Of a stretch of 64,000 bases of DNA, positions 1 through 11,800 are shown in pieces; the stretch's first letter is position 1, and each line of letters begins with the position of its first letter. Under the pieces are notes generated by a model. The model was not told the origin of the DNA. It saw only the letters and a list, made by a program, of their open reading frames with translations, and searched no databases. The stretch comes from Ryuthela nishihirai (Eukaryota > Arthropoda > Arachnida > Araneae > Heptathelidae). Where the stretch lies: contig JAWZYU010000058.1 in assembly GCA_038380435.1 (NCBI GenBank), positions 1,302,001-1,366,000 on the forward strand. Direction: 5' to 3'. Position numbers and translations under genes: made by a program.

Positions 1-770
1 GTTGCCCTTTTGGCTTACTGATTCTGAACACAAAATGCTATAAAACACTCTAGTATACTTATTTAACTCTATAACAATCCTTTTAGAAGTAAATATAAAT
101 TAGAGCAGGAATAAGTGTATAAATGTATTTACCATTAATCTTGAGGCTGGTACAATTGCATTAGATGATACATGTTGATTGAAAATTGCTGTTGATATTA
201 TGTTGAATGCTACCAATCCTTAAGTTCACCATCCAGTTTTTTATTTTTTTTTATTTTTTTATTAAACCTATTATTTAACTCTATACCAAACATTTTTTTT
301 AGTGCCTGCTAAAAAACTGATGGTTAACTTAAGTACTGGTAGCATTCAACATAAACTCAACAGCAATTTTACATTAAGTTGTAACATCTAATGCAATTAT
401 ATCAGCCTTGAGATTAATGGTAAATGCATTTATATGACTTATAAAATAAAATAAATACCCCTTCAAACAGCTGCTTGCCACAGAGGTCTGACAGGAGACT
501 GTTAGTTTATATGCCACAGTAGAAAGTCTGAAAGGAGGGCACGACCTCAGCAGAAAAACAACACAAACATCCATGCCTTACCCGGGGCTCGAACCCAGGT
601 CCCTTACTGTAGTAGCCAAACATGCTAACCACTTGGCCACAGGACAGCTATATGAGTTATTCCTGCTCTAATTTATCTTTACTTGTAAAAGGATTGTTAT
701 AGAGTTAAATAAGTATACTAGAGTGTTTTATAGCATTTTGTGTTCAGAATAAGTAAGCCAAAAGGGCAAC
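1..770. mobile_element. Palindromic fold-back (long inverted repeat) element
   Basis: The first 245 bases reappear in reverse complement on the right side. Positions 1-118 pair with about 652-770 with only a handful of mismatches, and 119-245 pair less perfectly with about 310-442. The A/T-rich stretch 246-309 is the loop. The right arm is interrupted by a SINE at 443-648. No coding capacity is seen, so this looks like a non-autonomous fold-back or MITE-type DNA transposon (inference). The left arm reaches base 1, so the element may start outside the window and its true ends and target duplication cannot be defined. Confidence 0.7.
443..648 (-). mobile_element. tRNA-derived SINE, family A, inserted in fold-back arm
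   Basis: Read on the minus strand it has a tRNA-like head with an A box (GTGGCCAAGTGGTTAGC) and a B box (GGTTCGAGCCC), then the body shared by all family A copies here, ending in CAGCTGCTTGA followed by an A/T-rich TATTTATTTT tail. It is flanked by a 12-base direct repeat, TATATGASTTAT at 431-442 and 649-660 with one mismatch. That is a target-site duplication and proves insertion into the older palindrome. Confidence 0.85.
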
Positions 771-872
771 TTTTTGGTCAAGCTTATATAATGTTAAGCA
801 ATCCTCTTAACTTGGAAATTATTTAATATATGACTTTTTAGATGTACAACAGCATTATCATGCAAATTATTG

Positions 873-1522
873 AAACTTTAATTTTCTTTCTGTTTATAAC
901 CAAACCTACTCTACTCTCAACAGCTCGAATGAAAGAGTTCATCTCATCATCATCATTTGCCAACAAGGTCAAATTGTCTGCATAATCTAAATCAGAAACT
1001 TTGAAATCTCTAGACCATTTAAGGCCAAAATTTTTTCCTTGCAAAGAATTTCGCATAACATAAACAAGAACCAAACTAAACAGAAAAGGGGACAAAATGC
1101 ATTCTTGTTGAACATTAGAAGCAATGTTAAACCAATTGCTACAAGCCTTGCCAACTCACACATGACTCCATGTTATAAAGAGCTTTCATTATGTTAACTA
1201 AATTGTCTGGTATGCCATACAACCTCAAGATCACCCACAAATTAAGATCATTAATAGAGTCGAGAGCCTTTTTAAAAACAACATAACTTGTAACTTTAGG
1301 TTTCTGAAACTATAAACATTTTTTGAAGAACCTACCTGAGTGAAAATAACTTATCTACACATCCACTACCATTTCTGAAACCACATTGCTCATCATGAAA
1401 TTGACTGTCAAGATTCTTAATTCTTTTAAGCACAATAATGCAAAGAACTTTTCCTGGTACAGAAACTAGGCTGACACTGCTATAGTTATCTCAAGAACTG
1501 CGATCGCCTTTTTTAAAAATAC
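873..1522 (-). pseudogene. RTE retrotransposon fragment (reverse transcriptase), copy a
   Basis: On the minus strand this matches the RT core of the RTE family that fills the window, from the FKKGD region to the stretch after the catalytic box. The catalytic box reads YADN in place of YADD, and frameshifts and stops are frequent. Both ends are truncated and no (GAT)n tail is present. This is an old, dead copy. It abuts a different decayed LINE at about 1550. Confidence 0.8.
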
Positions 1523-1549
1523 GCTTTTGTTCCTTGGATTTCCCCCCTG

Positions 1550-3545
1550 ACACAAACCCTAATTACACATGCATTCAGTGGAACTGTAGGTCTCTTAGAA
1601 ACAAATTACATGAACTCAAATCACTCGCATAACAATACATAATCCCCAATCTGGCCCTAAATGAAGCAAGGGTACCAGACAACTTCAGCTTTAAACCCTA
1701 CATCTTACATAGTGCACCCACCAGAAAAACACATTCACACTCTACTACACTTGTGCACCAAAAATTCTCACACTGCCTCATTCCCAATCCACACCCTTAT
1801 GCCTACATGGACATAGTAGGCAAAAATATCAAAATTCAACACATTACATTCAATATTTCCAATGCATATTTCTATGGTGAGGCACCATTAAACCCAAATA
1901 CACTTATCAAAGGCTTCACTCAAATATTCTCCATCTCCCCTGACCCCAGCATTATCTTAGGAGATTTTAACTCGCACAATGAAAGCTGTGGCACTACAAT
2001 ACAAACAACAGAGGTAATGCCATTGCATCACTAATACAACATTTCAATTTGGCCACACACAATTATGGTTCACTCATGCTCACAAAACCCCCCTATGAGT
2101 CTGTTCTTGACCTAATAGATTGACCTCCAGATATAGCCCCCATCATCACATGGCAGGTTAATAATTCCACTTGGCATAGTGACCATTATCCACTCTATAT
2201 CACAATTCAAGGTACCAAACCCACAACTTACACAAACAAAACTGGCCACACGTATAATCAAACAGAATATAATATCATCACTATATATGATTCCATTCAC
2301 CAAAGTATGGATAAAAATAAATTTATCCCTAAGCACCTCACTGGCTTCACAAAAAACCACTCATATATCACCAAACAACTAGCTATCAGAAGAAAAACAG
2401 AAGACACTGCCCGAAGATACCCCACCCAACCTGCCATTAATACATTCCATCCAGCAAATGCAAAACTTTGATGCCTCCGACTGAAAATAAAAAAAATGGA
2501 GTGGAGAACATATTGCAATAACATTAACCACAGAACAGACTCAAAATTCATTTGGTCAATCATCAAATCATTCAGAGCCCAAGCCCAACCCCTTGCCCCT
2601 TGGTATGCATTTATATGGAAAAATCAAATCTCCATTAAACAAGGGGCTAACCTTATAGCTCAGCTGCTCAGCACCACCACCCCCAGGCAAACTTTCCCAC
2701 TTACCAAACCCATTGCACTCACATGAATGACTCACTTAAGCAAACACAGACATGCAAACTACCCGCACTTAACCTACCCTTCACACAACATGAATTACAA
2801 ATTGCCATATAACAGACTAATAAAAAAGTACCCGTGGCCCTGACCACATCAGATAATAATGCAATCAAACACCTAGGGCCAAATACACTCAGCAACTTGT
2901 TTTCCATATACAACACATGCTGGTCAACACACCATTTTCCAACTGAATGGAGGGACATTCATATCATCCCCATTCTAAAGCTGATATACCAGCATCTGAA
3001 ATATCTTCATATAGGCCTATTGCACTCACTTCATGTGTGCTGCAGGTATTTGAAAGAATGGTGCTCTCAAGAGTAAAATATTTTACACACTAAAATAATA
3101 CATTCCCCATTTGCCAAACTGGCTTCAGAGAGCACAGCTCAACAACTGACAATTTCTTTGATCACCTCAGCTGAAATAACCATTCACAACAAGGAAATTT
3201 TAGGTTGTGTTTTTCTTCACCTCACTTCTGTATTTGATACTGCCTCACACCCTAGCATACATTATGAACTCCAAAGCATTGGCTTTGGAGCATTGCATCA
3301 CAGGCAACCAAAGCATTGCATCACAGGACACATACTACATTTCATACAAAACTTCCTCACACTCAGAAACATAAAAGTCCAGCTGGGGACTACCTTCTCT
3401 GACTCCCAAAAATTAAATAGAGGAGTATCACAGGGCAGTGTGGTTTCTCTGTGACTATTTGACATCCTTTTACATGACCTCCCTAAACAATTACCTAGAG
3501 ACATTAAATGCTCAATTTTTGCTAATGACATAGCACTTTTTGAAC
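1550..3545 (+). pseudogene. Decayed I/Jockey-group LINE: endonuclease and RT remnants
   Basis: Conceptual translation in shifting frames shows an endonuclease start (IQWNCRSLRNK at about 1580), an ILGDFNSHN motif near 1950-1980 (the GDFN box of AP-like endonucleases), and RT remnants near 3190-3540: a degraded palm motif (FLHLTSVFDTASH), GVSQGSVVSL, and FANDIALF in place of the catalytic YADD box. Stops and frameshifts break it throughout. The motif style fits I/Jockey-group LINEs rather than the RTE copies nearby. The 3' end after 3545 could not be placed. Confidence 0.6.
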
Positions 3546-4097
3546 CAGTGATGAATTATTAGAATTATCTTTTTGACCTTTTTAAAGTTATGTACAGTGA
3601 GATTACTTTCATTCCATGAGTGTTTAAAATTGTGGAACAGAAGTCCATTGTTCAGCAGTATGAGCCTTTCAAAACAGATTTTTGTAAGTTTTTGGAACAC
3701 TGCTAAATGGCATTCTTTGGTGATTGGTAATAGGCAGTTGAAAGGGGTGCAACAAATGGACTATGATAAGAGTGGAGGGGGGACAGAAATTTTCCAACTC
3801 AAAAATCAAATTTTGCCAAGAGGCAAAATAAGTATTTTACATAAATTTAATTATGTCTGTCAGGAATGTACCCAGGATTTTGTTACTTCAGGGGAGGGGG
3901 AGCATTGATTTTGTTAACTCTCATTATTACCTATCTTCCTATTGCTTCTACCTCTGACATTTCTCAGGTGGTCGATTTGTCAGTTTCTTGATTTGCCTGT
4001 TTGTGGATTTGACAAAATGTTGTTTATCATATCTTTCCAATGCAATAGAGAAACTTAATGATTTATACGTTAAACAGAAGCCTATGGTGTGGGCATT
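3546..4097. other. No gene recognised
   Basis: A/T-rich sequence immediately downstream of the decayed LINE. A short open stretch (3573-3908) has no recognisable motif. It may include LINE 3' remnants, but nothing supports a feature. Confidence 0.3.
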
Positions 4098-4720
4098 GTC
4101 ATAGAATATAAAAATTGATCCCCCCACACTTTATTCCCCCCTAAAAATGGGGAAATATGAAAGTTATTCCTCCACTCTATCCAGAAAGAATACCAAAAGC
4201 ATCAAATGATGCCACAAATGATTCCTTCTAACGTGGGGAATGTTACAAGCTACAAAACATTGACCTCCCATGTTTCTTCCACCATAAAAAAAGGGAGGAA
4301 ATATTAAGATGATTTTTACCTATATCTCCTTAACGTGAGTGCAAAAACTAACAAAACAAATAAATAAATATCCTCTTTATGCTTCAATTGAAGCAACATG
4401 TCATAGGATATAAAAAATTGACCACCCATGCTTTCTCTTCCCCCCCCCCCCCCGCATTAAAAATTGAAAATATTGTAGGCGTTCTACTATATATTCGGAA
4501 AGCGAAAGCTTAGAGTTACAGGTTAGATGATAAATGAAAGCTCATATAGTGACCTCGTTAACTATTTCTTGTTTCCTCCCATCATTCCCCCATGATAAAG
4601 TATGGGAAGAATTTTTACGTGGTTCCATTTGACGATTCATATCTCAAATTAAAGCTTGTGACATCTACAATATCATGAGCATATCAAACACAAATCCAAA
4701 ATGGGAGAAAATATGGTTGA
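4098..4720. repeat. Degenerate tandem repeat, about 150-bp period
   Basis: Four blocks at about 4114, 4260, 4416 and 4549 begin with a version of TTGACCNCCCA, run through a T/C-rich tract and then an A/G-rich tract ending like GGGAAATATNAAAG. Spacing is about 133 to 156 bases. A poly-C run of about 14 bases lies at 4440. Similarity is low, so the family is old. An alternative is several independent low-complexity insertions. Confidence 0.4.
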
Positions 4721-5120
4721 TGTTTATGAATAATATATCAAATGAAAATTTTTGAAAGTAGGTTTTTTTTTAGTGTGAAAATAAATTTAAAAAATCTAAA
4801 ATTCATATCTTCCTATAGGACCTAAAAATGTAGTAAAGGAAACCTAAAGCATATCGATGGTGTAATCAGTCACTGAGTTACTATTCACTTCAAAGAAAGA
4901 TAGGGTGCCGATTTACCTACTCCACTCCTCCTGGTTTGAGTGATAGAAATGATGTAAATAGCTTTACTCTATCAGCTGAATTCATGTACATATCTAGCTG
5001 TATATCTTATTCATTAATCTTCTTAATCTCAAAAACAATTCCAATTTTACCAAGTTACTTCAGTTTTTGCCAAAAAAACCCTAATTTTACAAAAGAAAAC
5101 AATCCCAATTTTCACAACTC
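4721..5120. other. No gene recognised
   Basis: A/T-rich sequence between the degenerate tandem repeat and the SINE. The short open frame at 4936-5259 runs into the SINE and shows no domain. Confidence 0.3.
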
Positions 5121-5495
5121 CGGCAGGAATGGCTCGGTAGCGCGCCAGGCTCATAATGTGCAGTCCCAAGTTCCAGTCCCAGCTTGGTCAGTTTTGAGAT
5201 TTATCTGTGCAAAACTCCTCATGCTGCTATGGTCAGTAGGGAACACTGATGGGCTTTGAAAGATTGCCGTCCATCACATGGAACAGTAAACCATGCTTCT
5301 GTATGTAGGAAAACCATACCCTGTGCATGTTAAAGAAGACACTGGATGGGAGGCTACCATCTGTCTTTCAACAACTGTTCCACTGCGTCCCATCCTCCAA
5401 CCTTTTCTGAACCTTTGGGATCCTTGTGACCTGGCCACTAAGCCCATGGTTTACAGAAAAAAATACCGCTCAGAGGCAAAACAACCCAAAAACAA
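5121..5495 (+). mobile_element. tRNA-derived SINE, family B
   Basis: It has a degraded tRNA-like head (A-box region GGCTCGGTAGCGCGCC, B-box region AGTTCCAGTCCC). The body holds a conserved core around CCTGTGCATGTTAAAGAA and ends in GCTCAGAGGCAAAACAACCC. The same order of blocks occurs at 55590-56078, 49350-49585 and, reversed, at 35690-35983. The core resembles a SINE core widespread in invertebrates (knowledge, family name not certain). The open frames crossing it are not genes. Confidence 0.75.
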
Positions 5496-6629
5496 CAGAA
5501 CTCACTGGATTATACCAAGTTGTTTAGAATTTTGCCCTCTCCGATTTATTTTGGAGAGAGTCACCCCCATCTCTCTCCACCATAGCTATGCCCCTGCCCT
5601 GCAGTTACAAGCTTTCTGCCACCAAAATGGTGGTCTCTCATAAGGTAAGCTCAGGGTCATGGTGTTTTTGCTAATGTACTCTCTAGCTCCCATTTACTGT
5701 ATATATATATACATATTCGTATCAGAATTATATGACCACTTACCATACATATACTATTGTAGGTGGTCATATTATTCTGATATTACTGTGTATATATTGG
5801 GTCTTACCAATCCCCAACAGAATTTTCTCGCTACTAGCTTCATACTTAGGTAAAATAATTCTTTTACGAAAGGAATGAGACAATGTCCTTTGTGATTCAT
5901 TTGAACGCTCAGTTGTTACCCTTTTGCAAACATCTGTTCTCCATTGCATGAAAAACAGATAAAATCATCCCCATTTTCAACCCCTATGTAGAAAGGGGTC
6001 TTATCTACTCCTTTTTTTTTTCCTTTTTCAGGGTAATGACTGAGCTTTCTTTCTCCATTCTCCCCACCTTACATCTTGATCACTTTCCGTCATACTCCTT
6101 GTGGCAGTTAGTATTTCTGAATGGAGAATGTCAGCATTAAACTTTTCTAAATTCTCACCATTGCATCTCGTTTCTACTGCATGTTGTATCACCATCATTA
6201 AATCTTTATAAAGCATGAAGGGATATGGCATATCTATACTCTATTTTACATAAGGAATGGAGCAACAAAACCTGAAGATCAACGAAGGCAATAACTGAAA
6301 AAGAAAAATGCTATACACAGGAAACATAGAAAACTTTGAGAATGCTAGTAAGGGTAATAGAGGCAAAAAGGAATTAAATTTATATGTATATCATGCTTTT
6401 TTTTTTCAGTTGAACAGCTCTGGAATGGAGGCAGAAATGTTACACTTCAAAGGAAATTTCTTTTCTAGCCACACACAAACCCTTAATATTTTCTAGTTCT
6501 AGGCCTGTTTTTGATAATGCTCTTATTGTCTGTCTGAACATGTTTATTGAGAGTTAATGCCATTTTCTATATATGTTTCAGTATTGATAGGGACAAGATA
6601 GTTGATAGGGATAGGATTTTCTGCAAGAT
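5496..6629. other. No gene recognised; small palindrome at 5722-5787
   Basis: Unannotated A/T-rich sequence. ATCAGAATTATATGACCACT at 5722 is mirrored by a reverse complement ending near 5787, giving a hairpin of about 65 bases next to an (AT)n run. Short open frames here have no recognisable motif. Confidence 0.3.
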
Positions 6630-6900
6630 GGTTTTAACACTATTCCCTAAACTATTGTTATCCATAAGGGCAACATGGCCAAACCTACAGATTCCCCTCT
6701 GCACGATGCCTAACCAAGGCCACCTTGATACACGAGATCAGGATAACCTTGAACAAAAGGAGGAAAGAAAGGAGTTTCCTGTTATTTTGTTTGCAAAGGG
6801 TACAAATTTCACTACCATAACTAAGTCTAGAAAAAAATAACCTCTTATAGTCTCATTTTAATCTTTAGGTGTATGCGCCTATTTCTCCACACCCTATATA

Positions 6901-8366
6901 CAGGGTGATTCAAAACTTATCGTTCAAATTTCATGGGGAGGTAGGGAATACGTCAGGAAACCGATTTCACATAGGAAAGTATGTCCGCAAACATCATCTA
7001 CATGAACAAAATGGACAAGTAAAGTGAACACAAGGAAACAGTACAGTTAAGTGGTAACGAATGTGACTTTTATTCCAACAAGGTAAAGTACAGGTTCACA
7101 GTAGGTGCTCAAAATTGCAACCGTTTACACGGACACAGGATTCACAGCGCCGTTGCATTGACCGCCGAACATTTTCAAAAACGCCTGGCATATCACGGAC
7201 AATGCCTACGGCGGCCACTATTCGTGCAACAAGGTCCATTTCACTGTCGACGGGGGTCTCGTACACATGGTCTTTCAGGGCCCCCACAAAAAGAAATCCA
7301 TGGGAGATAAATCAGGTGATCTGGGTGGCCAAGCGATCGGTCCACCTCTACCGATCCATTGAGCTCCGAATGTTCGGTTCAGGTAATCACGCGCAACAAT
7401 TGTGCTATGGGCTGCAGCCCCGTCATGTTGATACCACATATCTCGGCAGATATGTGCAGGAACAGCGCCCAGAAAAGTCTGTAACACTGTCTCCAGAAAT
7501 ATAAGGTACTTCCGGCCGTCCAATCGGGGCGGTAGCAAGTAAGGTCCCAACAAACAGTCACCAATGATTTGAGCCCACACATTTAGGGGAAAACGATGTT
7601 GCGCAGCGTGACTTCTCGTACCATGCGGTTGTCGTAAGCCCACACATGTGAATTGTGTGTATTGAACACACCTTCATGACTGAATGAAGCTTCATCTGTA
7701 AAAAGGACAGAAGCTTAAAAACTGGGGTCCACGGCACCTTTCTGCATGAACCATTTTGCAAATTCCACACGCTTCGGATAATCATCAGGATGCAGTAACT
7801 GCACCCTTTGCAGATGGTAAGGATGCACACGTTCTTCATGCAGTATCTGCCACACTGCTGACTGAGAGACCCCAAGCTGCTGAGCAATAGCTTGTGTGCT
7901 GGTATTCGGATTATCTTCGATGGACTGTAGGATTTGTTCTGCGACGTTGACCGTCCGCGTCAGTCGTCTTCTCCCCGTATCCTGCATGTTGCTGCGCAGT
8001 GAACCACGTTCGCGCAGATTGCGATGCACACGTGCAAACATTTGATGCTGCGATATTCTTCTGTTGGGGTATCGGTCTTCGTAAACTTGCCTAGCTTGGC
8101 GGCCGCTTTCGCCAGCTGCCCCATATGCGAGATGCATATCCACTAGCTCTTGATGCGTAAAACGATTCATCTTATCACTAGTAAGTCAGCTCATACACTA
8201 ATGACAGCGGGAGTGGTCGGGCGAGCTGTACACTGGTTGGGTACACACAGCGCCCTCTACATACGCATGCGTACATTTGCGGACATTTTTTCCTATGTGA
8301 AATCAGTTTCCTGACGTATTCCCTACCTCCCCACGAAATTTGAACGATAAGTTTTGAATCACCCTG
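6901..8366 (-). mobile_element. Mariner/Tc1-superfamily transposon with 88-bp terminal inverted repeats
   Basis: The ends are near-perfect inverted repeats of about 88 bases (6901-6988 and 8279-8366), starting CAGGGTGATTCAAAACTTAT. Both are flanked by TA (6899-6900 and 8367-8368), the hallmark target duplication of the IS630-Tc1-mariner superfamily. The element is 1,466 bp and carries a broken transposase on the minus strand. It sits inside RTE copy b: the RTE sequence before 6899 continues exactly after 8368. Confidence 0.92.
7096..8170 (-). pseudogene. Mariner-type transposase, frameshifted
   Basis: The product would be a cut-and-paste DDD transposase. The first open block (7715-8170) begins MNRFTHQELVDMHLAYGAA, a helix-turn-helix domain known from arthropod mariner-like elements (PF16087/DUF4817 type), followed by a second helix-turn-helix around QQLGVSQSAVWQIL. 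The middle block, about 7640-7715, supplies the first catalytic Asp region (FTDEASF-like). The block 7275-7643 has YQHDGAAAHS and WPPRSPDLSPMDFFLWG, carrying the second and third Asp with about 36 residues between. The last block (7096-7287) is the C-terminus. At least two frameshifts separate the blocks, so it is inactive. Length if joined would be about 350 residues, normal for the family. Confidence 0.85.
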
Positions 8367-9206
8367 TAGATTTTCAAAAGTCCCAACAGTGATTCCTACA
8401 TTTTTCTGTTCATCTCATGCCGTACATCACCAGTATCTCTGCTATAGCTCCAATAATAATTTCAATGAGACTCCTGCTCAAGAGTGTGACCATTCAAATT
8501 AAATGAACCACAGACTGCCTGACCTATTTTCATTGATTTAGTTTTTTCTATGTTGATCACCAAACCTACTCTACTAGCAGTCTCATAACAGCTCGAATGA
8601 AAGAGTTCATCACCATATTCAAAAAGGGCCAAAGCATCAGCCTACTATAACTCAGAAATTTCAGATATGTAGACCATCTACCCCTAAAATCTTACCCTTG
8701 CAGTGAATTTCACATAACATAATCAATAACCAAACTAAAAAGGAAACGAGACAAAATGCACCCCTGTCGAACACCAGAAGCAATGCTAAGCCAATTGCTA
8801 CAAGCCTTACCAACTCTCACACATGACTCAGTGTCATTATAGAGAACTTTCATTGTGTTAAATAACTTGTCTGGCATGCCATATGATCCCACAATCAATT
8901 GATGACAATCACCAGACACAAAAGCCTTTTTGAAATTTACAAAGCTAGTAACCACAGGTTTCTAAAATTCTAAACATTTCTCAAGAATCTGCCTAAGTGA
9001 AAATATCTGATCTGCACTTCCCTACTACTACTGAATCCACATTGTTCATCTCACAATTGCCTCTCAGCCAGATTCTTAAATCTATTAAGCAGAATCAATT
9101 TTACCTGGAACAGAAAGTACGGTGATACCCCTATAGTTATCACAAGAACTGTGATCAAATTTTAAAAAAATCGTAATAATGATTGCTCTAGTGAAATCTT
9201 TAGGAA

Positions 9207-9417
9207 TAAAAAAATAAAATAAATACCCCCTCAAGCAGCTGCTTGCCACAGAGGTCTGACAGGAGCCTGTCAGTTAATATGCCATAGTAGAAGGTCTGAG
9301 AGGATGGCAGGACCTCAGCAGAGAAACGACACATACATCCATGCCTTATCCGGGGCTCGAACCCAGGTCCCGTAGATCAGTAGCCTAGCGTGCTAACCAC
9401 TCGGCCACAGGACGGCT
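9207..9417 (-). mobile_element. SINE family A with 12-bp target-site duplication
   Basis: A complete family A copy: tRNA-like head at the right end (A box CGAGTGGTTAGC, B box GGTTCGAGCCCC), shared body, and tail CAGCTGCTTGAGGGGGTATT at the left end. Direct repeats AATCTTTAGGAA at 9195-9206 and 9418-9429 flank it exactly. The target is RTE copy b. Confidence 0.92.
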
Positions 9418-10565
9418 AATCTTTAGGAACAATACTTTTATGACAAAAAAAAAAATTCAAATTTTCAAATAGTTTTATAGTAACAGAAACATCGACAGCT
9501 GTAAGCATTTCAGTAGTAATTTTATCCACCCCTGGGTATTAATGTAGTTTAAGTTTATGAATAGCGAAAATAACTTGTACTCTGATATTAGTCAGACATT
9601 ACAGCCAATAATGCATCTATCATAAATACAAACAATGGGAGTTGGAGTAAATTCATAGTTTAGAACTTCTCTGAAATGCTCAGTCCACCTAGCCATGATT
9701 GAATCCTCACCTTCAATAACCTTAACTATGTGGTTCAGCTATCTGCTGTTATGCTGTCTAGGTGCTTCAACGGCTATGTCAGCTAAGGCACCTCACCAGA
9801 GATTCTTATCAGATGGTACCTTATCCTTTACACGTTTATTAAGCTCTCTGTAACCCTTTCTATTAGGAATAGTAGGATGCTGATTAAGGACATTTCTGCA
9901 GTTGTTTCCTTCCAAAATAAGCTCCAGTACCTTATCATTCAAATAATTTTGTCTTCTGCTCCTTTTTACCCAAAATAGTAGTGTTAGTTTCAAGAAAATC
10001 CTTCGTAAAATGACCCCATTTTTCAACTATAGTAAGCAAGCCATGACCATCATAATTAGTAAGTAACGTATCAAGGTGAGTTTTAGCTATTTCTGAGTCT
10101 TTCAGGGCTTCACTGTTAAAGTGCTTTTAATAAAGGTAATGGTCAGATTGATTTTCATCTCCCCTATATGCAGGTGCTGGACTGATAAGGGTCTTGAGTA
10201 TTATAGGATCCTAGGCCCCAATGAGAGCAAGATTTTTTTCAAAAATAATTATTTCTTCAAAACATTTCTACAGAATTGGGGAAAAACTCATCTTATGCTT
10301 CATGTACGAGCTCTCAAAAGAATAACTATTAAAATCTCATTTACTAGATGCTGTGTCTCTGAAAAAAAAGAAGGCTAGTCTCTTATGCAGTCCATCTGGT
10401 GAAAAACACGTGTACTTGTGTATGTCGTTGCATTTAAAAAAAGTGTTAATTTGCTCATACGATTAAGGCCTATTGCCATTGCAGTTAAAAATGCCAAGGG
10501 ACATATCAGCCCTCCTCAATGGTATGTTACCAACTTTAGCATTGAAGTTGCCTAGAACAAGGGAT

Positions 10566-10759
10566 CGAGTGGTTAGCGCGCTTGGCTACTGATCTACGGG
10601 ACCTGGGTTCGAGCCCCGGGTAAGGCATGGATGTTCGTGTTGTTTTCTGCTGAGGTCCTGCCATCCTCTCAGATCTACTGTGGCATATAAACTGACAGGC
10701 TTCTGTCAGACCTCTGTGGCAAGCAGCTGCTTGAGGGGGTATTTATTTTTTTTATTTAT
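10566..10759 (+). mobile_element. SINE family A, slightly 5'-truncated
   Basis: The head starts at CGAGTGGTTAGCGCGC (A box) with GGTTCGAGCCCC (B box) and ends CAGCTGCTTGAGGGGGTATT followed by a T-rich tail. It lies in the endonuclease region of RTE copy b. About 14 bases of RTE sequence expected at the junction are missing, and no clear target duplication is visible, so the insertion was accompanied or followed by a small deletion. Confidence 0.88.
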
Positions 10760-11800
10760 CTTGACAGAATTGAAAACATCCTAAAGTTGCTCGTAAAAAT
10801 TATATATCTAATTCTAGTCAGCACTCTCAGTAGGGGCATAACAACAGATAGCATTCCAGTTTTTAATGCTTGCCTGAAATTTTAACTGTGAGATACCTTT
10901 CATTAATGTACTCATATCCCATAAGTGCATCACTAGTGTTTCTTTTGAGTAGCAAACCTACGACTTAGAGAGATTTAAAGAAATTTTAAATTTTTTTTTA
11001 AATTTAAATTATTTTCAGGTATCTGATCTTTCTGTCCATGTGGTCTCTTGCAAGCCGAAAGTATTTTAGTTATAATGGTGAAATTCTTGTGTGAAACCAT
11101 CAAGACAATACTGTCTGTGCAGAGTCCTCACATTCCTACTGCCTGTGGTGAAAAATGGTTTCTGAAATGTTTACAGAAACAATGTTTATTGAGAGAGGGG
11201 ATGCTAAAAATATCAAACAGCCCCCTAATCACAGGCATGGGCAAAGACCTGTTCCCCCACTACTAAAAACTGAACCCATCTACCCTGAAAGACTTCGTCA
11301 AAAGTAAGTTTGATGATGCCCATAGAAGCAAGAGTTCAGGTACCTGCAAAGGCCCTCTGACCAAGATTATCCACTTGCTGATAAAATGTATCATGTGAAT
11401 CTATTCATTGGGATTGTCAACCCATAAACAAACAGAAAACACAGTGGAAGATTTTCCCTCAACAGGAAACCAATAATGCAGCAAATTCAGGATCTATAAA
11501 CAAGCTCAGAGCCATTACTCCATTCTGTTTGGTGTATATGATCAGGTCTGTGTAGTTGATTACTCCTCAACAGGGTAGGAAAAAAAAAAGTAGCCCTAAG
11601 AGATCAAATCAATAGGCCAAACTGATTGACTGCCCTCCTCTTCCTATAAAAATTCCCTACAAAAAGAGAGTATCTCTTTTGAAAGGTACTAATGGTCTGC
11701 ACCATCAGAAAATTTGGTCAGACTTGAACTGCTAAGCCCGGCTGGTTCTGTGCATCATCACAAGTATTCTCAGTTAATAAAACTTAAGTACAGGTTACGA

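Larger units (their letters stand above)
6630..11800 (-). mobile_element. RTE retrotransposon, copy b, near full-length but dead
   Basis: Read on the minus strand, 5' UTR-like sequence (about 11790-11300), endonuclease region (11300-10380), linker (10380-9650), RT (9500-8380) and C-terminal region (6896-6630) follow the order of the full-length copy at 39796-43457. It is interrupted by a mariner-type transposon (6901-8366) and by two SINEs (9207-9417 and 10566-10759). Stops and frameshifts are dense and the (GAT)n 3' tail is missing. It is one of the older copies in the window. Confidence 0.8.

Noticed and set aside
838..3545. The RTE fragment and the I-type LINE as one element
   Set aside because: They lie on opposite strands and their motifs belong to different LINE clades.
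10566..10640. tRNA-like A and B boxes that could be tRNA genes (also 9350-9417, 48670-48734, 55590-55665)
   Set aside because: Each is the head of a longer SINE with a shared body and tail, and none folds into an obvious complete cloverleaf with matching acceptor stem.
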